Below, one piece after another: positions 54,963 to 62,218 of a stretch of DNA of 64,000 nucleotides. The notes below the pieces were generated by a model, which saw only the letters and a list, made by a program, of their open reading frames with translations, did no database searches and was not told where the DNA came from. The DNA is from Algoriphagus pacificus. GTDB lineage: Bacteria; Bacteroidota; Bacteroidia; Cytophagales; Cyclobacteriaceae. The position numbers were made by a program, and so were the translations under genes. The DNA lies in the NCBI RefSeq assembly GCF_017254845.1, contig NZ_JAFKCU010000006.1:174192-238191 (forward strand), given 5' to 3'. Each line of letters starts with the position of its first letter. The first letter of the stretch is position 1.

Positions 54963-55748
54963 TTATTTTTGAAATAGGTTTATGTTAGCACCTACAAACT
55001 CATTTCTGGTTTCAGCAACCAACAAACACTGGTAATTGCCTTTGGGCAGATCTGAAATATCTATCTTAAAATCTCTGCATACTCCTGGGAACACAAGATT
55101 TCTGTCAGTATCCAGAACTTTTACTTTCTGCCCTAATACATCATAAACCTCCAAAGTGAGCTTAACTCCCTCTATGAAGGAACCTTGATTTCTAATTTTT
55201 ACGCCCAAAACCTTCGCCTCCGATTGTTCATCAAACTGGACATTTTCAAAGTCAAGATTTGACTCATTGAACCCATTTACGTTAGTCAATAGTGCTACCG
55301 CATACTGTATCTTTGTATTTAGTCCAATACTACTATTGATAACTTCTTCTTTAATTGGGTTTTCTACACTTACCATTATCACACTCCAGAAAGATCCTTT
55401 GAGACTAGTATCCACAGGGATTTTAATTTTAAATTTATGTACATACCTCTCATTTGGCATAAGCACCCTTTCGTTTACTGCATTATCAACCCAATCGCTT
55501 GAAGATTGTGGATGCGGATCTTTTTCTGTAAAAAATCTTGACTTTTCACATGATAATATTGCTTCGTTAATCACAAATTTCACTCGCTGCTCAACGTCAG
55601 AACCATTTATTAATATAATCTCACCTTCAATTACATCACCAGAAATACCATTGTAAATATGAGTTAGGCCATTGATGATAGTTACCGATGCTAAAACATT
55701 GCAGACTAAAAAGACAAACAACATAAATGTTAGGGCTATTCTTTTCAT
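54963..55748 (-). CDS. Periplasmic chaperone-like protein with two Ig-like domains
   Basis: A 261-residue protein with a signal peptide (MKRIALTFMLFVFLVCNVLAS). Two beta-sandwich domains follow. The first (DVIEGEIILINGSDVEQRVKF, in two adjoining parts, LMPNERYVHKFKIKIPVD, GSFWSVIMVSVENP) resembles DUF916/chaperone-type Ig folds. The second has a C-terminal secretion-tag-like strand (LPKGNYQCLLVAET). It is the first gene of the operon with the barrel protein and two small secreted beta proteins, which parallels chaperone/usher gene sets (inference). Confidence 0.72.
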   Translation of the reverse strand: MKRIALTFMLFVFLVCNVLASVTIINGLTHIYNGISGDVIEGEIILINGSDVEQRVKFVINEAILSCEKSRFFTEKDPHPQSSSDWVDNAVNERVLMPNERYVHKFKIKIPVDTSLKGSFWSVIMVSVENPIKEEVINSSIGLNTKIQYAVALLTNVNGFNESNLDFENVQFDEQSEAKVLGVKIRNQGSFIEGVKLTLEVYDVLGQKVKVLDTDRNLVFPGVCRDFKIDISDLPKGNYQCLLVAETRNEFVGANINLFQK

Positions 55749-56259
55749 TTTGATTCGAGTTTATTTCAATTGATATATTTCAAATGTGGAAAATTATCGA
55801 CCTATTTTTCTTTAAGAATCGTCGAAATGCATACTTATTACGATGAATAGAAAAAATGTTTCTTTTAAAAAAAATATGAAAGACATAGATTAAAAAAATA
55901 CATCTTATTAGAAGATTCAAATTTCAATATTGAATCTATAGTAATAACATTAGAAGTCAATGAATTTCTTTGCTGCTTAAACAGAGCAATAACAACCGAA
56001 GCCACAACAGTATTTGTTAAACCTAAAAATAAAACTAACTGAGAATAGAAAAATAAAGCATTTTAAAATGCATATTAAATGAGATTAAAAAAAATTCATT
56101 ATATAAAACAACATAAAAACCCCTTCAAATTATCATCTTATTCCAACAAACAATTTAGTAATTATGCGCGATTAGAAATTCCACCATTCTACTCTAAATC
56201 AATCACATAAATTAAAAAAAAAACATAACATCACTTTTAAAATTTACTTTAGAACACTC
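55749..56259. other. AT-rich intergenic region
   Basis: 511 bp without a gene. Very AT-rich, with A-runs and T-runs. It must hold the promoter of the chaperone/barrel operon and the 3' end of the receiver gene to its right. I see no strong inverted repeat or conserved motif. Confidence 0.5.
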
Positions 56260-56649
56260 CTACCTTAAAGATACACTTTCCATTTTCTCCAAACTAAGCG
56301 GCTTTACTATGTAATCTAAAACACTTGAATATGATTTTGCCCGGATCACATCATTTTCATCCAATGATGAGGAAAGCATATATATATTTATTTTCGAAGT
56401 TATTTCAGGATTTAACTTATCAAATCGACATAAAAACCCCCAACCATCAATTTCCGGCATATTGATATCCAAGAAAAGTGTAATTTCTTCGCAATTCAAT
56501 ATTTCATATTCAATAAACTGTAGAGCTAGTTCCGCATTTAAAAAGCTATGAACAATTGCCTCCGGGAAAGCTTTCTTAATAACCAATTTGGACAATAAGT
56601 TATTTACTGGATCATCATCTACTGTTATGAACATAATATCATTTTTCAT
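56260..56649 (-). CDS. Response regulator receiver protein
   Basis: A 129-residue single-domain receiver. The phospho-acceptor is D61 (FLDINMPEIDGW), the acidic triad is DDD at 11-13, Ser/Thr is in MLSSSLDEN, and Lys is in YIVKPLSLEK. No output domain. It follows the PAS kinase gene by 27 bp in the same direction, so they are a cognate pair. It could pass phosphate to the Hpt protein encoded 3.5 kb away. Confidence 0.88.
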   Translation of the reverse strand: MKNDIMFITVDDDPVNNLLSKLVIKKAFPEAIVHSFLNAELALQFIEYEILNCEEITLFLDINMPEIDGWGFLCRFDKLNPEITSKINIYMLSSSLDENDVIRAKSYSSVLDYIVKPLSLEKMESVSLR

Positions 56650-56676
56650 CTTTAAAATATTTTTTTTTCAATCCTT

Positions 56677-58323
56677 TTATTCAGGCAATTGTATGGTAAA
56701 GCAAGTTCCTTCATCAACTATACTATCCACCTTTATTTCTCCGCCAAGTGCTAATACCTGAGAGTAGACCATATACAATCCCATACCACGTCCTTCAACA
56801 TGGGTATGAAAGCGCTTATATAACTTGAATACATTCTCTCCGTGCTGTTTTAGATCGATTCCAATACCATTATCTTGAAATTCGAGAAACACGCTTCCTT
56901 TATTAATGGAAGATTTGATTGATATTTTTGGAGATACTCCAGTACGGGAATATTTAATGCTATTCCCTATAAGATTTATGAATATGCTCAAAAGATAGGC
57001 TTTAATACCTCTAACTTTCTGGGCTTGATCGAACTGTAATTCTATTTCTATAGAAGTCTGAGTGCTCGAAAGATTAAAGCTTCTAAAGGCTTCTTCCACA
57101 ATCTGCCTAAGATCAATTACAGTTTCACCCTCATTATTGTCCCTCATCTTTAAAATGGTATTCAGATCGGATACCACCTGATCCAGATTACAGGATGATT
57201 GCTGTAGACCATCAAGTGTAGACTTGAAGATTTCGTCTTGTGGGCTTAATTCGGATATGAGTTGCGAAAGACCTAGAATATTAGCTAAAGGTGCTCTCAG
57301 GTTGTGGGAAATTATATAAGCAAATTGTTCGAGAGATTTATTTCGCTGAAGCAAACGCCTGTTCATTGCTTCCTTTTCAATCATCCATTGCTTCTCAACA
57401 GTGACATCATCAATGGCAATGGTAAGCCCCAAAATCTCCTCGTTTTTGTTAAAAACTGGAGAAACTTTTATTTTCATCCAGATCTCTTCACAGTTTTTTA
57501 AATCAAATTTGACCTCATGCTTTATAGAATTTTTAGTATTCAAAACCCACTCAAGTGCAACCTTCGTGTTTTTCTTACCGAAAGAGCCTATCATTTCATA
57601 AAGAAGAGAGTCATAAGACAATTCCAAATCAAATAGTAACCGGGAAAATTGATCTGCTCTCTGATTAAAACTAATGATTTTACATTCTTCACTAATTAGT
57701 ATATAGGCCGTCTCTGAATTTTCAAGAATATTCTTAAGCTTTGATTGCGAACTTTGTAATTCTAATAATTGTATTTTCTTCTCTGTGAGATCTTGAGTAA
57801 TTCCTATCAGGCTAATTACTTTTCCCTTATCAAAAATAAATTCACCTCTTTGCTGCACATATTTAACCGCTCCTGATTTACTTATTATTCGATGCCCAAG
57901 GCTAAAAGATTTTTTCAAAACTAAACTTTCTGCCATCGCACCAACTACTTCATCCAAGTCCTCAGGATGTACTAGTTTAAAGAAAACTTTGGAACTTGGC
58001 TTTATTTCATTAGGCTCGTAACCATAGATCCTATAAACTTGATTTGACCATTGCAAGGAATCATCAATGTATTCACCATCTAAATCATAGGCTAATTCCC
58101 AGGAACCTGTTTGTGCCATGTTTTGTAAAGCAGCCATTCTTTCAGACTCCTTCATAGCCACAATTTCTTCCCTATTTGGTCTTTCTGGGGTCTTTATTAG
58201 TTTACGATGTTGATAAGCTGTTCTATCAAATGAATTCAATCCTGCACCAATCATATAAAAATCATGATCTTTTGTTGATTCATCATCTTCTCTTTGGGAT
58301 CCAAAATGATATAACTGTTTCAT
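56677..58323 (-). CDS. PAS sensor histidine kinase
   Basis: A 548-residue soluble kinase. There are two PAS-type regions (about 65-185 with RIYGYEPNEIKPSSKVFFKL in two parts, and 195-305), a HisKA helix pair with ISHNLRAPLANILG (His near residue 342), and a HATPase domain (DNGIGIDLKQ, GRGMGLYMVYSQ). No membrane segment. The N-terminal 60 residues are polar and unassigned. It is paired with the single-domain receiver just downstream. It lies between two groups of surface-protein genes and may control them. Confidence 0.88.
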   Translation of the reverse strand: MKQLYHFGSQREDDESTKDHDFYMIGAGLNSFDRTAYQHRKLIKTPERPNREEIVAMKESERMAALQNMAQTGSWELAYDLDGEYIDDSLQWSNQVYRIYGYEPNEIKPSSKVFFKLVHPEDLDEVVGAMAESLVLKKSFSLGHRIISKSGAVKYVQQRGEFIFDKGKVISLIGITQDLTEKKIQLLELQSSQSKLKNILENSETAYILISEECKIISFNQRADQFSRLLFDLELSYDSLLYEMIGSFGKKNTKVALEWVLNTKNSIKHEVKFDLKNCEEIWMKIKVSPVFNKNEEILGLTIAIDDVTVEKQWMIEKEAMNRRLLQRNKSLEQFAYIISHNLRAPLANILGLSQLISELSPQDEIFKSTLDGLQQSSCNLDQVVSDLNTILKMRDNNEGETVIDLRQIVEEAFRSFNLSSTQTSIEIELQFDQAQKVRGIKAYLLSIFINLIGNSIKYSRTGVSPKISIKSSINKGSVFLEFQDNGIGIDLKQHGENVFKLYKRFHTHVEGRGMGLYMVYSQVLALGGEIKVDSIVDEGTCFTIQLPE

Positions 58324-58522
58324 AGAATGGTGGTATAAATTTTATGCTTCAAATTTGCTTAGATATGACTAAAAAAAAGGCCTTCTATCGGCCGCTGTCA
58401 GTTTTCATTCGATGAATAGCAAATAAATGGCTATTATCACTATATGTTCAATTCTTTACCAGTAAAAACTGAGCATATCCAATCTTTACTTTTCTCTAAG
58501 GGTTTGATGTTAAAAATAAAAA

Positions 58523-58552
58523 AGACCCTGATTTAAAATAAAATCAGGGTCT
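58523..58552 (-). terminator. Intrinsic terminator of the secreted subunit gene
   Basis: AGACCCTGATTT and AAATCAGGGTCT form a perfect 12-bp stem around AAAATA. On the minus strand a T-run (TTTTTTATTTTT) follows. It lies 24 bp after the stop codon of the secreted protein at 58577, so that gene is a separate, probably abundant, transcript. Confidence 0.85.
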
Positions 58553-58576
58553 CTCATACATCTTTAATCCAGCCTC

Positions 58577-59215
58577 TTAAATATCCGACAAGGTATATCT
58601 GATAGTAGCATTGTAAACACCAGCTTTATAACCTGCGAAGTTACCGTTTTGCTCCAAAGTATAGGTTAACTTGACTCCATAGTTTTGATCTCCTGTATAA
58701 ACACTTTCTATACTATTTACCAAAAGTGCATTAGTACCAATAGCTGTTGTTGCTCCAAGAGCCACACCACCAGGCGTGATCGATCCAGCAGAATCAGCTG
58801 TACCACCATTAGCTATAATTAGAGGAACTTCCGGAGTAATTCTTAAATCAAGATTCGATGGAAATGTACTTCCTGGTTCAAACATCACATCAATTTGTCT
58901 AGTAACATCAAAACCAGAGCCCAGTATACCTGTTACACTGGTGTAATTCAAGAAAAGATTTCCGTAACTAATATCCTGAAAAGCATATAAACCTGCTTCT
59001 CCATTCACACCTGCCAAAGTAACATTAGTCATATCCATCATAATGGCTCCTGCTTCAAAACCAGTGTTTGCATCGAAAATATCCAAAAGTGCAACTTCCG
59101 GGACATTTACATCTAGCTGATGAGAAGCTATGTTAGTATCATTGTTGTCTTGAGCGAAAGCTGCTTGGGCAAACACGGTCAAGACTGCCGCGAACAAAAG
59201 ATTTGTCTTTTTCAT
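58577..59215 (-). CDS. Secreted major-subunit-like beta protein
   Basis: A 212-residue protein with a signal peptide (MKKTNLLFAAVLTVFAQAAFAQ). The mature part is beta-rich, Ala/Gly/Thr-rich and poor in Lys and Cys, as in pilins or surface-layer proteins, and ends AGVYNATIRYTLSDI. It shares several blocks with the protein at 51563 (see there). It is monocistronic with a strong terminator, as expected for an abundant structural subunit. I infer that it uses the chaperone/barrel pair encoded at 52-56 kb. Confidence 0.78.
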   Translation of the reverse strand: MKKTNLLFAAVLTVFAQAAFAQDNNDTNIASHQLDVNVPEVALLDIFDANTGFEAGAIMMDMTNVTLAGVNGEAGLYAFQDISYGNLFLNYTSVTGILGSGFDVTRQIDVMFEPGSTFPSNLDLRITPEVPLIIANGGTADSAGSITPGGVALGATTAIGTNALLVNSIESVYTGDQNYGVKLTYTLEQNGNFAGYKAGVYNATIRYTLSDI

Positions 59216-59411
59216 AATTATTGTTGTTTAAATTTCAAATGGTTTTTTATAGTTTAAAATTTTAATTAAACATACAAGACCGAAGCATTACAATTAATGA
59301 GTTGAAGATCAACAGTAATAAAGCTTCGATGAATGGAATAATTCCGACTTTAAATAATTATGGTGTGCTATGAACTTTAGGATTTCAAATCCAAAATATT
59401 TGTAAAAAAAA

Positions 59412-59437
59412 AGGTGTCCTTACCAAAAAAGACACCT
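59412..59437 (-). terminator. Intrinsic terminator of the LytTR gene
   Basis: AGGTGTC and GACACCT form a 7-bp stem with a 12-nt loop. On the minus strand nine T residues follow. It lies 21 bp after the stop of the LytTR response regulator gene. Confidence 0.8.
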
Positions 59438-59457
59438 AATTAAAAGGAAAGCTTTAA

Positions 59458-60171
59458 TTAAAGTAGATTCAGCTTCCTCATTAATTCACTACGTTTAGAC
59501 TTGCTAATTGGCACTACATTTTTCTCAATTAAAATAGTATTATCCTGTATATCAATTATTTTGCTTAAGTTAACAATATAGGATCTATGAACTTGAAAGA
59601 AAGGTTCAGCTGGAAGCTTTTCACTTATTTTCTTTAAGGTAGAATGAACCTTGTAAATCTTGTCACTCGTTTTTATTTTGATATAATCTCCTTCTGACTC
59701 AATTAGATTAATAGTATCAGTATCTATTTTAATAAGTGTCCTATCTATATTGATAAATAAATTCTTGGTAGTAGTAGTAGTAGTCAACAGATGCACGTGA
59801 GAATCAATTTGTTTTTGACTTATGAAAGTCTCAACCTTCTTGAGAGCTTTTGAAAACCTTTCTCTAGTAATTGGCTTCACCAAGTAATCCATAACGCTTT
59901 CATACTCAAAGGCCTGTATTGCAAAATCCTTATCTGATGTGGTTAGAACAATCTTTGGAGGGTTCTTTAAAGTTTGTATGAAATCAAATCCAGAAAATCC
60001 AGGCATATGGATATCAAGTAAAATCAGGTCAACATCGTTTTTATTAAGGAATTTAATTGCCTCGATTGCATTTTCAAATGTATCGATCAGATCAAGGTCA
60101 TTTATTTCTGAACATAATTGATCCAGAATTATTCTGGAAGTTTCTTCATCATCTATAATTATACATGTCAT
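59458..60171 (-). CDS. LytTR-family response regulator
   Basis: A 237-residue regulator with a receiver domain (D53 in LLDIHMPGFSG, DDEE at 7-10, Lys in YLVKPITRE) and a C-terminal LytTR DNA-binding domain (about 135-235: LIESEGDYIKIKT, PAEPFFQVHRSYIVNLSKI in two parts). It activates or represses target promoters after phosphorylation. Its start overlaps the stop of the Hpt gene by one base (TAATG), so the two are co-expressed. The surface-protein genes around it are likely targets (inference). Confidence 0.92.
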   Translation of the reverse strand: MTCIIIDDEETSRIILDQLCSEINDLDLIDTFENAIEAIKFLNKNDVDLILLDIHMPGFSGFDFIQTLKNPPKIVLTTSDKDFAIQAFEYESVMDYLVKPITRERFSKALKKVETFISQKQIDSHVHLLTTTTTTKNLFINIDRTLIKIDTDTINLIESEGDYIKIKTSDKIYKVHSTLKKISEKLPAEPFFQVHRSYIVNLSKIIDIQDNTILIEKNVVPISKSKRSELMRKLNLL

Positions 60172-60497
60172 TATTTCTCAGTATTTATGCTGTCCAAAAA
60201 CATTGTCATAATTCTCAATAAACTTTCAAAGTTACCTAATAATGCATCACTGCCTTCCCTTAACTCATCTTCAAATTTGGCTGTAAGTGCATACCCCTCT
60301 TCCATTCCCAACAGACTTACCTTATGCTTGATTTTATGCACAAATAAGACAGCATTTTCGATATCTCCTTTATTCAATGATTCACGAAAACTACTAATTT
60401 CTAAACGGAGCTCTCGCTTAACCACTTCAAGTACCTTATTCTCAAATGCCTCACTCCCATTAGCTAACTGTTTAATATACTGTAAGTTAGGCCTCAT
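60171..60497 (-). CDS. Hpt-domain phosphotransfer protein
   Basis: A 108-residue all-helical protein with the Hpt signature HKIKHKVSLLG: phospho-acceptor H54, K57 and G64 in the normal spacing. It transfers phosphate between receivers. As it is fused by overlap to the LytTR gene, I infer a relay: PAS kinase (56677), receiver (56260), this Hpt, then the LytTR regulator. Confidence 0.85.
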   Translation of the reverse strand: MRPNLQYIKQLANGSEAFENKVLEVVKRELRLEISSFRESLNKGDIENAVLFVHKIKHKVSLLGMEEGYALTAKFEDELREGSDALLGNFESLLRIMTMFLDSINTEK

Positions 60498-61242
60498 ATT
60501 AAGATTTTTTTAGTACGAATAAATATTTTATTGTTGTGTAATTATAATTCATTTACAAGAAATTGTTTTAACTAATTGAATTTATGAACGATACATCTTA
60601 AAATCCTGTCAATGAATAGGTCAATTCACCAGTATATCCATCGGGCAATAGAAAATTCTTATAATAGTAAATAAGGCAAAAAGTCGATAAATCCAAAATC
60701 AAATCCCTGATTCAAAACAATTAAATGCAACACTAAAGGCTTAAGGAAGGAATTCTAGTCTTCCTTCCTCAAGCTGAAGAATTTACATCAGAACTAGGAT
60801 AAATAGCTTATTCAGAAAACTTATTAAAGAAAGATTTGCTCTCTAACCCTGTTTTCCAATTTGGTGTTAGACCGAACTGAATCCTATCTAGTAAGCCTTG
60901 CTGTAGCTTCTGAAAATTTCGAATTTGCAATCAGCGATTCTACATATGGCTTTAGATCCTCAACCAATAGTTACTCATCCCTTTCTAACTTGGTTTACCA
61001 CTATTCAGCCTCTTCTAAATATCCTATTTTAGAATATTCCTAAGTTAACCTCCTCTGTGTTTCAGGCTCGTTTGATTCATTCAAACTTTTCAAAAACTTC
61101 TAAACTCCTGAAGAGAAATTAAGATTTTGACTCAGATTTACCCACTCTAAATAATTCTTATAAACCAAAGGCTTACAGCTCAGAAAGCAAAATAACGGAA
61201 AGTCTGCAACGAAAACTATTCTTTTTATCAACTATTTAATTT
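60498..61242. other. Gene-poor region with a hairpin and a subunit-gene remnant
   Basis: 745 bp without an intact gene. It contains a short leftward remnant (60598-60711) whose end resembles the small secreted subunits, and a hairpin at 60739-60774 (GCTT-A-AGGAAGG with CCTTCCT-C-AAGC). A rightward frame of 60 codons at 60861-61043 has no recognisable features. The right part shows broken leftward frames that could come from an old insertion. Confidence 0.45.
60598..60711 (-). pseudogene. Possible C-terminal remnant of a secreted subunit gene
   Basis: The frame ends NFLLPDGYTGELTYSLTGF-stop, which resembles the ends of the small secreted proteins nearby (KAGVYNATIRYTLSDI; NGYRINYTV). Only about 20 codons match, and upstream the frame runs into a TGA (60712-60714) with unrelated sequence. 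It is either a fragment left by deletion or a chance match. Confidence 0.3.
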
Positions 61243-62214
61243 TTAAAAGAATCTTGGAGAAATCAATTGCATACGCTTAGGCGGAAACAAGAAAGCTATA
61301 GAAATATCATGAGTAGTAAAATTCTTTACTGAAAATCTAGAAATTGTATGATCATAGGCATAGCCCAAGCGCAGACCTTCTTGAAGTTGAATCTGAACCA
61401 TTCCAAGAAGTGCTGTCGATTTCTTCAGACCTTCTTGGATATCCCTATTTGGCATATCAACACCAAACCGGAATCCCGCACCAAACCAAAAGGTATCATT
61501 CAGAATCAAAGAGGCATTAACATCCATTCTAGCAGGTGCCTTGAAATCATCCATGTACATGATGGAAGGAACTAAGGAAAAATTATAGTTGAGATCAAAA
61601 TGATACCCTGCAGACAAGTAAACATGAGGACTTGTGTCAATCATTATATCTCCTTTATCAAAATCAACTACGGAAGAAAGCATTTGGTCAGCAGCTATAC
61701 CTACGAAATAACGTTCGTCATATAGGAACATCCCCAACTTTAAATCTGGATAAGTAATTCTATCTTTTGAAAATGGAATCGATGGATCGTTATCGATATT
61801 AGGATTCAACATGGAGCCATCTAGTTGAGAATTAACGATACCTGCACCTACACCAAAACTTAGGAATCTTGTATTACTCAGCCGAAGATGGTATGAAATA
61901 TTTCCATAAGCACTTACTGTTTTTTGTGCACCCAACTTATCAGTAAGAAAATAACCTCCGACACCCAACTGAGCATCTTCGATATATTTATCCCCTGACA
62001 CCCCAAAGGTTTCCGGGCTTCCTGTCACACCCGTCCACTGCTTTCTGTAATAGGACTGCAAATAAAGCTGCTGTTTATATCCTGTATAGGCAGGGTTTAT
62101 AAAAACAGGATTGAAAATGTATTGACTGAACTGAAGCTTCTGTTGAGAATTGACATTGAAAATTGTCAAACAAAACAACATTACATTTAGGAATAATATC
62201 TTTAAAATTTTCAT
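61243..62214 (-). CDS. PorP/SprF-family type IX secretion membrane protein
   Basis: A 323-residue protein with a signal peptide (ending NSQQ near residue 25). The PorP/SprF block LQFSQYIFNPVFINPAYTGY, at the family's usual position, is followed by beta-barrel strands. Such proteins are outer-membrane partners that attach a particular type IX cargo, usually encoded next door. Here the neighbour is the repeat protein with a gliding-motility type C-terminus, four bases upstream on the same strand. Confidence 0.92.
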   Translation of the reverse strand: MKILKILFLNVMLFCLTIFNVNSQQKLQFSQYIFNPVFINPAYTGYKQQLYLQSYYRKQWTGVTGSPETFGVSGDKYIEDAQLGVGGYFLTDKLGAQKTVSAYGNISYHLRLSNTRFLSFGVGAGIVNSQLDGSMLNPNIDNDPSIPFSKDRITYPDLKLGMFLYDERYFVGIAADQMLSSVVDFDKGDIMIDTSPHVYLSAGYHFDLNYNFSLVPSIMYMDDFKAPARMDVNASLILNDTFWFGAGFRFGVDMPNRDIQEGLKKSTALLGMVQIQLQEGLRLGYAYDHTISRFSVKNFTTHDISIAFLFPPKRMQLISPRFF

Positions 62215-62218
62215 CGCT

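Noticed and set aside
60861-61043. Rightward 60-codon frame
   Set aside because: Starts with a non-ATG codon, Ser/Tyr-rich by chance of AT-rich DNA, no neighbour or motif supports it.
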